The translations under genes were made by a program, and so were the position numbers. DNA of 43,063 nt from Patescibacteria group bacterium (lineage in GTDB: Bacteria; Patescibacteriota; Patescibacteriia; JAGPKW01): the NCBI GenBank assembly GCA_021734125.1, contig JAIPJN010000003.1, positions 1-43,063 of the forward strand, written 5' to 3'. This document shows positions 18,947 through 28,385 of this stretch, one piece after another. The notes below the pieces were generated by a model, which was given only the letters and a program-made list of their open reading frames with translations, ran no database searches and had not been told where the DNA came from. The number at the start of each line of letters is the position of its first letter. The first letter of the stretch is position 1.

Positions 18947-19267
18947 ATGATTACTGTTATAAAGACTGGCGGAAAACAATATAAAGTTAAAGAAGGTGAT
19001 AAAATAAAAATAGAAAAAATTAACCTTAAACCAGAATCAAAATATACTTTTGAAGAAGTTTTATTATTATCAGATGAAGATGGAAGTAATACAGAAATAG
19101 GAAATCCTTTATTAAAAAATGTAAAAGTAGAAGCTACTATATTAGATCAAGGAAAAAATAAAAAAATAAGAGTTGCTAAATATAAAAATAAAATAAGATA
19201 TAATAAAATATACGGACACAAACAACCTTTTACAGAAGTCCAAATAAAAAAAATATCAAAAAATTAA
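18947..19267 (+). CDS. rplU: 50S ribosomal protein L21
   Basis: MITVIKTGGKQYKVKEGDKIKIEKIN...IRVAKYKNKIRYNKIYGHKQPFTEVQIKKI. Confidence 0.93.
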   Translation: MITVIKTGGKQYKVKEGDKIKIEKINLKPESKYTFEEVLLLSDEDGSNTEIGNPLLKNVKVEATILDQGKNKKIRVAKYKNKIRYNKIYGHKQPFTEVQIKKISKN

Positions 19268-19279
19268 ATAAAGTACTCA

Positions 19280-19308
19280 AAAAATAGGAATTATATATTC
19301 CTATTTTT
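19280..19308 (+). terminator. Terminator after rplU
   Basis: aaaaataggaa ttatata ttcctattttt. Confidence 0.8.
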
Positions 19309-19365
19309 TATTATAATTTTTTCTTTAATCTAGTAATTAAAAAATAAGATTGCTATAATATTACT

Positions 19366-20796
19366 ATGTCTGGTAAAGCTATTGCTAAAAATTCAATTTA
19401 TTTAATAACAGCCTCTATTTTACAAAAAATATTAGCATTTTTTTATTTTGTTGTTTTAACTAGAAATTTACCAACTGAAACTGTTGGAATATATACTTTT
19501 GCTTTGAGTTTTTGTTTTATTTTTGCAGTTTTTATTGATTTTGGTTTTAATAGTTTACTTATTAAAGAAACTGCAAGAGATGAAAAAAATATTAATAAAT
19601 ATGCATCTTATGCAATTTTATTTAAATTAGTCTCAGGTATTTTATTTTGCCTTGTAGGAGCAACTATAGCATATTTTTCTAATTATGATTTTTTAAAATT
19701 ACAAACAGTATTATTAGGTTTTATTTTAGTTTTTATTGATGGGTTTACTACAACATTTTATTCAATATTAAGGGGGAAACAAAAAATATTTTTTGAAAGT
19801 TTAGGTTTATTTTTATATCAATTTTTAATATTTTTATTAGGTTACTTAGCAATAAAAGGAGGTATTACTATTCCAACTTTAATGTTTATTCCTATAATAG
19901 CAATTACTTTTGCATTTTTATTTTCTTTATATTTCTTAAGAAGAGAAACAGAATTTAAGTTTGATAAAAAACTTTCTTGGAAGTTTTTCAAAACTATGTT
20001 TATTATGGCTTTACCATTTGCTGCAACTGGAATATGTACTAAACTTTATAGTTCAATAGACACTGTTTTAATATCAACAATGATAAATGATACAAATGTA
20101 GCTTGGTATCAAGCGGCTTATAAAATAGTTTTTGCTCTTTATTTTATTCCTAATGCTATAGGTGCTGCAATATTCCCTGCTTTTAGTAATTATTTTCAGA
20201 ATAATAAGGAAAAATTAAATATTACTTTTGAAAAAGCATTTTTAATATTATCCATAATGTCTATACCTATGACTTTTGGATTATATGTACTAGCTGAACC
20301 AATTGTTTTGTTAATTTATCCAAATTATATTCCAACAATTCCTGTGCTTAAAACATTTTCTATTATATTTTTCTTTTTATTTTTAAATGTTCCATCAGGT
20401 TTAATATTAAGTTCTTGTAATAAACAAATATTAAATACGAGAAATTCATTTTTATCAATGTTAATTAATATTATTTTAAATATAATATTAATAACCAGAT
20501 ATCAAATAGTAGGCGCTGCAATAGCTTCTGTTATAAGTTTTGTATTTTTATTTTTTATAAATACATATGGTGCAAATAAAATTATAGATATAAAAATTAA
20601 AAAAATATTATCAAATATATTTAGAATAATATTAGCATCTTTTATTATGTCTTTATTTACATACTTTTCTAATATAAATATATTTTTAAATATAGTAATT
20701 TCTAGTGGTATATATTTTATGATGCTTTTTGCATTAAAAGTATTAACAAAAAATCAAATAAAATCTTGGATAAAAATATTTATTAAAAAATCATAA
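19366..20796 (+). CDS. Polysaccharide biosynthesis flippase (Wzx/MATE-like)
   Basis: Multi-TM; KNSIYLITASILQKILAFFYFVVLTRNLPTETVGIYTFALSFCFIFAVFIDFGFNSLLIKE. Confidence 0.87.
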   Translation: MSGKAIAKNSIYLITASILQKILAFFYFVVLTRNLPTETVGIYTFALSFCFIFAVFIDFGFNSLLIKETARDEKNINKYASYAILFKLVSGILFCLVGATIAYFSNYDFLKLQTVLLGFILVFIDGFTTTFYSILRGKQKIFFESLGLFLYQFLIFLLGYLAIKGGITIPTLMFIPIIAITFAFLFSLYFLRRETEFKFDKKLSWKFFKTMFIMALPFAATGICTKLYSSIDTVLISTMINDTNVAWYQAAYKIVFALYFIPNAIGAAIFPAFSNYFQNNKEKLNITFEKAFLILSIMSIPMTFGLYVLAEPIVLLIYPNYIPTIPVLKTFSIIFFFLFLNVPSGLILSSCNKQILNTRNSFLSMLINIILNIILITRYQIVGAAIASVISFVFLFFINTYGANKIIDIKIKKILSNIFRIILASFIMSLFTYFSNINIFLNIVISSGIYFMMLFALKVLTKNQIKSWIKIFIKKS

Positions 20797-20800
20797 ATAA

Positions 20801-20875
20801 GCACTCATAGTTTAATGGATAAAACATAGGATTGCGGTTCCTAAGATAGAGGTTCGATTCCTCTTGAGTGTACCA
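20801..20875 (+). tRNA. tRNA-Arg(GCG), CCA encoded
   Basis: Acceptor gcactca/tgagtgt, anticodon arm tagga ttgcggt tccta (anticodon 20834-20836 = GCG), T arm agagg ttcgatt cctct. Confidence 0.85.
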
Positions 20876-20896
20876 AATTAAAATATTTAATAAAAA

Positions 20897-20936
20897 AAGG
20901 AGCCGAATTTAAGTTTTTTTACTTAAATCCGGCATA
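20897..20936 (-). terminator. Terminator of 132-aa gene
   Basis: Minus strand gccggatttaagt aaaaaa acttaaattcggc followed by U-run. Confidence 0.75.
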
Positions 20937-21045
20937 TTTTGGTTATTCTGAACCACAGGAAAATTATTTTATGGCTAATAATTTTCAGTTAAACCTCCTA
21001 GACAGTATCACCAGTATAATACTTCTAGAATCACCTTTTTCAAAT

Positions 21046-21444
21046 TTACCAGATTAAGGTAAATTGATCAGATGCCACCTTTTCAGATGGTCTGGAGCGC
21101 TGAGTCTCCGGAGTAGCATTATATGCTACCATCTTCCCTTTAGGTAAATCAGCAAATTGATCTACTAAAGTTGAAAAAAGTGCAGGAACTAGGACAAAAT
21201 CCACGTCCTTTCGAGATAGAATCTCTGAAAGAACGGATTTTCCTTCTTCCTCTAAAACCTTTTTAAAGGTTATTAGAGAAAAAAGTCCTTTTTGTCCAAT
21301 TTTTTCGCTCTCATTTTTGAGAGTAAAAAACTGAACAAGTTCCTTGGAACAAGGTCCTACTTCTTCCCCAGTCCAAAACATTGTTGGATGTGGAGAGAGG
21401 GAGACGATCCTCATTCCGGCAACCACTGAAATATTTAATTCCAT
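21046..21444 (-). CDS. Orphan hypothetical protein, 132 aa, visibly higher GC than neighbours
   Basis: SD AGGAGGcaactATG, promoter and terminator on same strand; no family recognised. Confidence 0.7.
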   Translation of the reverse strand: MELNISVVAGMRIVSLSPHPTMFWTGEEVGPCSKELVQFFTLKNESEKIGQKGLFSLITFKKVLEEEGKSVLSEILSRKDVDFVLVPALFSTLVDQFADLPKGKMVAYNATPETQRSRPSEKVASDQFTLIW

Positions 21445-21517
21445 AGTTGCCTCCTTTTTTTTAAAATATTATCTTTAATATAGACTGGCTATATAAGATA
21501 AACGACCCAACGGGCCG

Positions 21518-21535
21518 ATAGTTTTTAAAAACTAT
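21518..21535. promoter_or_regulatory. 18-bp perfect palindrome near predicted TSS of 132-aa gene
   Basis: atagtttttaaaaactat. Confidence 0.45.
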
Positions 21536-21541
21536 ATAAAT

Positions 21542-21570
21542 ACTATAACATATTTTATACAAAATGTCAA
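21542..21570 (-). promoter_or_regulatory. Sigma70 promoter of 132-aa gene (TTGACA-17-TATAGT)
   Basis: Minus-strand hexamers with 17-bp spacer. Confidence 0.7.
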
Positions 21571-21638
21571 TGTATTTTGATAATATGTATGGAGATATGG
21601 TGGATTTTTATATAAAATAACATTAATTATAAAAATTG

Positions 21639-21666
21639 GTAGGAACGCGCCGTGGCACGTTCCTAC
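21639..21666. repeat. Type B palindrome (one mismatch)
   Basis: gtaggaacgcgccgtggcacgttcctac. Confidence 0.88.
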
Positions 21667-21691
21667 ATGAATTGTGAAATTTCAAATTAAA

Positions 21692-21712
21692 CGGGCGTAT
21701 AATATGCGCCCG
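21692..21712. repeat. Type E palindrome (cgggcgtataatatgcgcccg)
   Basis: gggcgtata a tatgcgccc, arms with one GU. Confidence 0.8.
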
Positions 21713-21798
21713 ATAAATAAAATATTAAAATATAATTTATAAAAAATATATATAAAAAATGTGCGTAATTTTATTAAATAACATTAATAAAATTAAAT

Positions 21799-21821
21799 GG
21801 GCGCACAATGTGCGCCCCTAC
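21799..21821. repeat. Type A palindrome (reverse orientation)
   Basis: gggcgcacaatgtgcgcccctac. Confidence 0.92.
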
Positions 21822-21859
21822 ATGAATTGTGAAATAAAACGATAATTTTTAAATTAAAC

Positions 21860-21901
21860 GGGCGCACGCTTTTCGTGGAAAGCGCCGTGGCGCGTTCCCA
21901 C
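21860..21901. repeat. Chimeric A/B element
   Basis: gggcgcacgcttttcgtggaaagcgccgtggcgcgttcccac: left half A, right half B. Confidence 0.75.
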
Positions 21902-22025
21902 ATGAATTGTTAAATAAAATAATAAAAATACACATTAAAATTACATACATTTTTTATATAAAAATATTAACAATTTATGATATACTGTAAAATAATAAAA
22001 TAAAATTAAAATTAATTTGAAACAA

Positions 22026-22643
22026 ATGTATATAATCTTTGATACAGAAACCGTTGGTTTACCCAATAATTGGAATGCTCCTTTTTCAGATCTAGAAAAC
22101 TGGCCTAGAATGGTACAGATCGCTTGGATGATATTTAACGAAAATAAAACATTAATAAAAAGAGCAAATAAAATAATAAAACCAGAAGGTTTTACAATTC
22201 CTGAAGAAATAGCAAAGATTCATAGAATAACAACAGAAAGAGCTATAGAGGAAGGATACGATTTAAAAGAAGTCTTGTTAGAATTTAATGAAGATATAGA
22301 AAATAATGATTATTTAATAGCTCATAATATAGCTTTTGATGAAGCAATAATATCATCAGAGTTTTTAAGAAAAGAAATGGAAAGTAATTTAAATAGCATA
22401 GAAAAAATTTGCACAATGAAAGAATCAAGAGAATTTTTTAAAAGAAGAACAGGAAAAGAAAAATGGGCAAAATTAACAGAATTATATATAGAGTTATTTG
22501 GTGAAACCTTTGAAGATGCTCATGATGCTCTAGTTGATGTAAAAGCATGCGCTAAATGTTATTTTGAAATGGTAGATAAAGGAATAATAGAAAAAAAAAT
22601 TAGGAAAGATATTCCTAAAAATACTCAAAATAGTTTATTTTAA
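22026..22643 (+). CDS. DnaQ-like 3'-5' exonuclease
   Basis: IIFDTETVGLPNNW, LIAHNIAFDEAII, HDALVDVKACAKCYF. ORF track starts at TTG 22017; ATG 22026 preferred. Confidence 0.85.
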   Translation: MYIIFDTETVGLPNNWNAPFSDLENWPRMVQIAWMIFNENKTLIKRANKIIKPEGFTIPEEIAKIHRITTERAIEEGYDLKEVLLEFNEDIENNDYLIAHNIAFDEAIISSEFLRKEMESNLNSIEKICTMKESREFFKRRTGKEKWAKLTELYIELFGETFEDAHDALVDVKACAKCYFEMVDKGIIEKKIRKDIPKNTQNSLF

Positions 22644-23177
22644 TTATTTATCAAGCCTTAATACAAAATTATTATAACCAGAAACCCAAATTTCTAAAAA
22701 TCCAGTATTTTGTAAAAAATCTTTATAATTATCTTTAAATTTATAGAAAAAAAGATCAGGCTGAGCTCCTAAATTATCTAATAATAAAATTAGATCTTTT
22801 TTTGTTTTATTTTCATATTTATTAGCTTTTTTAGAAATAACACCTTTTAAATTTTGAGAAAATTTAGGAAGAGTTACTTTTCTAGCAAATAATTTATTTT
22901 GAAATAAATTTCTAAAATTATTATTTTTTTTATAATTTACATATCTACCAAATTCAGCAGAATAATTAGGATCACACTTAGTAACTTGAATTTTTAATCT
23001 AGGAAGATCAGAATTTGAATAACAATAAACATCAACTTCATTTATACCATCTTTTGTATTTTCCCACTCATTTTTCTCTATTTCGTAATAATCAGTGCTA
23101 TTTTTTTCATTGTACACTTTTATAAACCTTTTTACTGCTTCAATTTCAGATATATATTTAACATCATTATGTAACAT
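22644..23177 (-). CDS. Hypothetical protein, possible nuclease-like fold
   Basis: ORF abutting hisS; NEVDVYCYSNSDLPRLKIQVTK motif. Confidence 0.6.
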   Translation of the reverse strand: MLHNDVKYISEIEAVKRFIKVYNEKNSTDYYEIEKNEWENTKDGINEVDVYCYSNSDLPRLKIQVTKCDPNYSAEFGRYVNYKKNNNFRNLFQNKLFARKVTLPKFSQNLKGVISKKANKYENKTKKDLILLLDNLGAQPDLFFYKFKDNYKDFLQNTGFLEIWVSGYNNFVLRLDK

Positions 23178-23182
23178 AAAAA

Positions 23183-24496
23183 TTATGAAAGTTTTTTAAT
23201 TAATTTATCAATATTTAAAATAAATTGTTCACCACTTTTCATATTTTTTAAAGTATAATTACTATTATTTTCCTCATTTTCACCAATTATCACAATATAA
23301 GGAACACCTATTTTATTAGCATACTCTAATTTATTTTTAAGATTTTTTTCATTTTCAAAAATAGAGGCATTTATATTATTTTCTCTCAATTTAGTTATTA
23401 AATTTAAAGAATAAGAAATTCTATTTTTGTCCATAGGTAAAATTAAAACTTTAGAAATACTATAATCTACATTTTTTATAAGTTTTAAATCTCTTAAAGC
23501 ATAAAATAATCTATTTAAACCAATAGACATACCAACTCCTGGATATTTTTCATTACCATATAAGTCACACAAATTATCGTATCTTCCACCTGAAGCAATA
23601 GAACCAATTTCTTTATCATTTTTCAAAAAAGTTTCAAAAACAGTTCCTGTATAATAATCTAAACCCCTTACTATAGATAAATCAATTTCATAATGACTTT
23701 CAGGTAAATTTAAATCTTTTAAATATGAAATTACAGTTGATAATTCTTCAACACCGTCTTGCATTAAAGAATTATTTACATTAAAAGTTCTTAAATTTTC
23801 AAGAACATTATTTCCTTTTGATAATTTTATAAAATTAAAAATTTTTTCTATATCTTCATCTTTAATATTTAAAGCTTTTAACTGTTTTTTAGCCTCTTTT
23901 TTAGAAATTTTATTTAATTTATCTATAATTAACATTACTTTATCTGTTTTGTCTGTAAAATCTTTTAAAAAACCTAACAATATCTTTCTATTATTTATTT
24001 TTATGATAAATTTATTTTTAATATCTAAATTAATAAGAGTTTTATAAATTAAATTAATAATATCAGCATCATTCAAAAAAGATAAATTATTTTTTGAAAT
24101 AATATCAGCATCACATTGATAAAATTCTCTATACCTTCCTTTTTGTGGTCTTTCTCCTCTAAAACTTTTCCCTATTTCATATCTTCTAAAAGGAAAATTA
24201 ATATCATTTTTAGAGAAAACAACATATTTAGCAAAAGGAACAGTTAAATCAAATCTTAAAGCTAAATCATTATTACCTTTTTGAAATTTATAAATTTCTT
24301 TTTCAGTGTCAGGAGAAACTTTAGCAAGTAAAACTGAACTTCTATCTATAACAGGAGTATCCGTTGGTTCAAATCCAAAAAGTTCATAACTATTTCGAAT
24401 AATATCTTTTATTTTATTAAATAATATTTGATCAGAAGGAGAAAGTGCTATTATACCTGATAAAGATTTTAATTTTTTATTTTGAGCCATATTCAT
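23183..24496 (-). CDS. hisS: Histidyl-tRNA synthetase
   Basis: FGFEPTDTPVIDRSSV, RFDLTVPFAKYV, PQKGRYREFYQCDADII, RGLDYYTGTVFE, SIASGGRYDNL. Confidence 0.95.
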   Translation of the reverse strand: MNMAQNKKLKSLSGIIALSPSDQILFNKIKDIIRNSYELFGFEPTDTPVIDRSSVLLAKVSPDTEKEIYKFQKGNNDLALRFDLTVPFAKYVVFSKNDINFPFRRYEIGKSFRGERPQKGRYREFYQCDADIISKNNLSFLNDADIINLIYKTLINLDIKNKFIIKINNRKILLGFLKDFTDKTDKVMLIIDKLNKISKKEAKKQLKALNIKDEDIEKIFNFIKLSKGNNVLENLRTFNVNNSLMQDGVEELSTVISYLKDLNLPESHYEIDLSIVRGLDYYTGTVFETFLKNDKEIGSIASGGRYDNLCDLYGNEKYPGVGMSIGLNRLFYALRDLKLIKNVDYSISKVLILPMDKNRISYSLNLITKLRENNINASIFENEKNLKNKLEYANKIGVPYIVIIGENEENNSNYTLKNMKSGEQFILNIDKLIKKLS

Positions 24497-24578
24497 ATTT
24501 TGTTAACAATTTATTCTTAATTTTACCAAAAATATATTATAATTAAAACAAGTACTGAAAAAATAATATAAAAATAAA

Positions 24579-27500
24579 ATGAATAAAAAAAATTTTAAAG
24601 ATAGATTAAATTTTTTAAACAAAAAACAAAAGGAAGCTGTTGATAATATATATGGACCATTATTAGTAGTTGCTGGCCCAGGAACAGGAAAAACAGAACT
24701 TTTAGGAGTTAGAGTGGCAAATATTTTAGACAAAACTGATACAAATCCCTCTTCAATTTTATGTTTAACATTTACAGAATCAGCCTCAATTAATATGAGA
24801 GAAAGATTAACAGGTTTAATAGGAAAAGATGCATATAAAGTGAATATAAATACATTTCATGCTTTTTGTTCTGAAGTAATAAATTCATATCCAGAATTTT
24901 TCTATAATGGAGCTACATACAAACCTCTTGAAGATATAAGACAAATAGAAATAATAGAAAGAATTATAATAAAAAAATTAAAGCATAGTTCTAATTTTAG
25001 GAGCAAAGTTCCCTCTCAAGGATATACATATATCAAAGATGTTTTAAATAGAATAAAAGAATTAAAAAAAGCAGGTATAAGGAGTGAAGATTTTTTAAAA
25101 ATTATAAAAGAAAACAATAAATTTGAAATTGAATTTAATAAATTATTAGATAAATATCTAACAGGTGTAAATTTTAATAGCTATAAAAAAGTAATTTCTT
25201 TATTTGAAGAAATATTAAAAGAAACTTATAAGATAAAAATAAGCGAAGAAAAAATTAAAGGTTTTGAACCTTTAAAAAATTCAATTTTAAGAAAAATTGA
25301 ATTAGCAATAGAAGATGCTAAAGAAATTGAAAAAACTGGACCACTTACTAAAATAAAAAAGGATTTATTCGTAAAAGATAAAGAAGATGTAACTAAATTT
25401 ATATTAAAATCTAGCTCAAATTATGAAAATTATTTAGATCTTGCCATAGTATATCAAGAATATAAAAAAGAGTGCGAAAAACTAGGTTTTTTTGACTTTG
25501 AAGACATGATAATAGATGTAGTTACAGAATTAGAAAATAATGATGAACTAAAATATAATCTTCAAGAAAAATATCAGTTTATACTAATAGATGAATTTCA
25601 AGATACAAACTATTCTCAAATGGAGATAGTAAGAAATTTAACAGATAATAAAATTTTGACGCCAAATGTAATGGCTGTTGGAGATGATGATCAGTCTATA
25701 TATAAATTTCAAGGTGCAAGTATGAAAAATATGGCTGATTTTATAGAAAATTATAAAGATACAAAAGTAATAATATTAGATGAAAATTATAGATCAACAA
25801 GTGAAATATTAGAATATTCCAGAAACACAATAGAATTTGCAGAAGACAGATTAGTTAATATAAAACCAGAATTTTCAAAAAAATTAATAGCAAGTAATAA
25901 AAAAATTAAAAAAGGAAATATTAAAGAAGTTGAATTTAATTCAGAAAATGAGGAATATTTATATATAGCTTTAAAAGTAAAAGAAATACCAAAAAATGAA
26001 AGTATTGCAATAATATCTAGAACTCATAAAAATTTAGAGAAAATTTCTAAAATTTTTGACCAAGAAAATATAGATTTTGAATATGAGAAAAAGAGTAATC
26101 TTTCTTCTGAAAAGAATATAAAGCAGATTTTAACTATAATAAAATTTTTAGACTCTATAATAGATAAAAAAATAGATAAAGATTATTTACTTCCAGAAAT
26201 ATTAACCTATGAATTTTTTGAAATTTCAAATGAAGAAATTTGGAAATTTGCAGAATTTGCAAAGAATACTAAAAATTGGAATGAAAGCTGGTTTTCTTTA
26301 ATGAAGAATTATAATAATGAAAAAATAAAAGAAATACATAAATTTTTTATGGACTTGTCAGCAGAAGTAAAAAGAAAAACAGCTGAAGAAATACTTGATT
26401 ATATTATAGGAAATGAAGAGTTAAATGGGTATAAGTCAAATTATAAAGAATATTATTTTTCTAGTTTTAATAATAAAAAAGATAAACTAAATTATTTAGT
26501 AAATCTTTTAAATTTACAGGGATTATTTAGTAAAATAAGAGAATATTCAGATAAAGATACTTTATATATAGATCAAATAGTACGGTTTATAGAACTTTAT
26601 GAAGAGCATAAGATGAATATAGAAATAAGCGATAGGATTAAAACTGGTGATAATAATTTAGTATTATTAAGTGCTCATAAAGCGAAAGGTTTGGAATTTG
26701 ATAATGTTTTTATAATTCACTGTAATTCAAAAGAATGGGATGCAAATAAAAGTGGTAAAATACCGCTTCCATTTAATATGCCACTTAGTCCAGAAAAGGA
26801 TAATTTAAATGATAAATCTAGATTATTTTACGTTGCAGAAACAAGAGCTAAAAGTAATTTATATTTAACAAGAACTATATATAATAAAGGCAAAGAACAA
26901 GAAAAATTGAGTTTTTTATATGATCCAAAAATAGAAGGTGAAATTAAAAAAACCGATGAAAATTATTTAGCAAAAAGAGAAGAAATTGGTAGAAAAATTT
27001 ATTTACCTAATTTAAATAATTATAAAGAAAAAGAGCTTATAAAGCCTTTTGTTGAAGATTATAAATTAAGTGTTACTCATCTACAAAATTTTATAGACCT
27101 TAATTATGGAGGTCCAGATAATTTTTTAGAAAATAGTTTATTTAGATTTCCAAAAGCAAAAAATGCTCAATCATCTTATGGAACTTCTATTCATAATACT
27201 TTTAAAGAATTTTATAATATTTTTACTAAAAATAAAAAACTTCCAGAAGTTTCCTTGCTTATAAAATTATTTGAAAAAAATTTAAAGTTACAAAGATTAA
27301 ATCCTGATGATTATAATACTTATTATAAAAAAGGAAAAGAAGAATTGGATAGATATTATAAGATAAATAAAAATAAATTAAATTATACAGATATAGTTGA
27401 AAGGGATTTTAAAAATCAAGGAGTAGAAGTTGATGGTTGTATTTTAACTGGTAAAATTGATAGATTTTCTATAAATGAACAAGAAAAAACTATAAAAGTT

Positions 27501-27854
27501 TTTGATTATAAAACTGGAAAGATATTTAGAGATTGGAATAAAGGATTAGAAGGTAATGATAAAATGAAAGCTTTTAAATATAAAAATCAATTAGTTTTTT
27601 ATAAATTATTGATTGAAAATTCGAAAGATTATAGTAAATATAAAGTTTTAGAGGGTGAAATAGAATTTTTATCTGCAAAAAATGAAAAAAATATGAATTT
27701 ATCTTATTCTATTTTAGAAGAGGATGTAATATTTTTAAAAAAATTAATAAAAACAGTATATAGGAGTATTATAAATTTAGATTTTCCTGACACCAGTTCT
27801 TATTCTCCGACATATTCTGGATCAATGAAATTTATTGAAGATTTAATAAAATAA
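24579..27854 (+). CDS. UvrD/Rep-family ATP-dependent helicase with C-terminal PD-(D/E)XK nuclease domain
   Basis: VVAGPGTGKTELLGVRV, LIDEFQDTNYSQMEI, GDDDQSIYKFQGA, LLSAHKAKGLEFDNVFI; C-terminal LTGKIDRFSI...KVFDYKTGK. Confidence 0.92.
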   Translation: MNKKNFKDRLNFLNKKQKEAVDNIYGPLLVVAGPGTGKTELLGVRVANILDKTDTNPSSILCLTFTESASINMRERLTGLIGKDAYKVNINTFHAFCSEVINSYPEFFYNGATYKPLEDIRQIEIIERIIIKKLKHSSNFRSKVPSQGYTYIKDVLNRIKELKKAGIRSEDFLKIIKENNKFEIEFNKLLDKYLTGVNFNSYKKVISLFEEILKETYKIKISEEKIKGFEPLKNSILRKIELAIEDAKEIEKTGPLTKIKKDLFVKDKEDVTKFILKSSSNYENYLDLAIVYQEYKKECEKLGFFDFEDMIIDVVTELENNDELKYNLQEKYQFILIDEFQDTNYSQMEIVRNLTDNKILTPNVMAVGDDDQSIYKFQGASMKNMADFIENYKDTKVIILDENYRSTSEILEYSRNTIEFAEDRLVNIKPEFSKKLIASNKKIKKGNIKEVEFNSENEEYLYIALKVKEIPKNESIAIISRTHKNLEKISKIFDQENIDFEYEKKSNLSSEKNIKQILTIIKFLDSIIDKKIDKDYLLPEILTYEFFEISNEEIWKFAEFAKNTKNWNESWFSLMKNYNNEKIKEIHKFFMDLSAEVKRKTAEEILDYIIGNEELNGYKSNYKEYYFSSFNNKKDKLNYLVNLLNLQGLFSKIREYSDKDTLYIDQIVRFIELYEEHKMNIEISDRIKTGDNNLVLLSAHKAKGLEFDNVFIIHCNSKEWDANKSGKIPLPFNMPLSPEKDNLNDKSRLFYVAETRAKSNLYLTRTIYNKGKEQEKLSFLYDPKIEGEIKKTDENYLAKREEIGRKIYLPNLNNYKEKELIKPFVEDYKLSVTHLQNFIDLNYGGPDNFLENSLFRFPKAKNAQSSYGTSIHNTFKEFYNIFTKNKKLPEVSLLIKLFEKNLKLQRLNPDDYNTYYKKGKEELDRYYKINKNKLNYTDIVERDFKNQGVEVDGCILTGKIDRFSINEQEKTIKVFDYKTGKIFRDWNKGLEGNDKMKAFKYKNQLVFYKLLIENSKDYSKYKVLEGEIEFLSAKNEKNMNLSYSILEEDVIFLKKLIKTVYRSIINLDFPDTSSYSPTYSGSMKFIEDLIK

Positions 27855-27878
27855 TTAAAACGATAATTTTTAAACAAC

Positions 27879-27906
27879 GTGGGAACGCGCCGTGGCGCGT
27901 TCCCAC
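27879..27906. repeat. Type B palindrome
   Basis: gtgggaacgcgcc gt ggcgcgttcccac, 13-bp perfect arms. Confidence 0.95.
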
Positions 27907-27950
27907 ATGAATTGTGAATAAATATTATTTTAATTATGATTAAATATATT

Positions 27951-27973
27951 GTAGGGGCGCACATTGTGCGCCC
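27951..27973. repeat. Type A palindrome
   Basis: gtaggggcgcacattgtgcgccc. Confidence 0.92.
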
Positions 27974-28077
27974 GCAAATAAAACATGAATTGTAAAATAA
28001 AACAATATTTTAAAATAAAACGTATATAAAATCATGTATAAAAAAACATGCAAATTTATATAAAATCATTCACAAAA

Positions 28078-28106
28078 TTGACAAATATTAAAGTATATGA
28101 TATAAA
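28078..28106 (+). promoter_or_regulatory. Sigma70 promoter (TTGACA-17-TATAAA)
   Basis: Upstream of 57-aa ORF. Confidence 0.7.
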
Positions 28107-28138
28107 TATAATCATAATTTTAATAAGGAGGATACATA

Positions 28139-28312
28139 ATGGAAATAAATATTTTATTTATTTTCTCTATAATATTTATAATTGGAGCTTTGTTAGATGG
28201 GTTGAATTTCAAACTTTCTAAAAAGAAAGATTATAAGTATTGTATGAATTTCAAAATTATAGGAGGGTTTGGATTTCTATCCTTATTTACTTTAATAAGG
28301 ATATTTACATAA
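28139..28312 (+). CDS. Small membrane protein, 57 aa (not in ORF track)
   Basis: MEINILFIFSIIFIIGALLDGLNFKLSKKKDYKYCMNFKIIGGFGFLSLFTLIRIFT*; SD aaggaggatacatATG; own promoter and terminator. Confidence 0.7.
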   Translation: MEINILFIFSIIFIIGALLDGLNFKLSKKKDYKYCMNFKIIGGFGFLSLFTLIRIFT

Positions 28313-28314
28313 AT

Positions 28315-28348
28315 AAGCGTCAGTTTGTAATGAATTGACGCTTTTTCT
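28315..28348 (+). terminator. Terminator of 57-aa ORF
   Basis: aagcgtca ... tgacgctt tttctt. Confidence 0.75.
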
Positions 28349-28385
28349 TTACTAAAAAATTAAGTTATGATATATTATCAAATAT

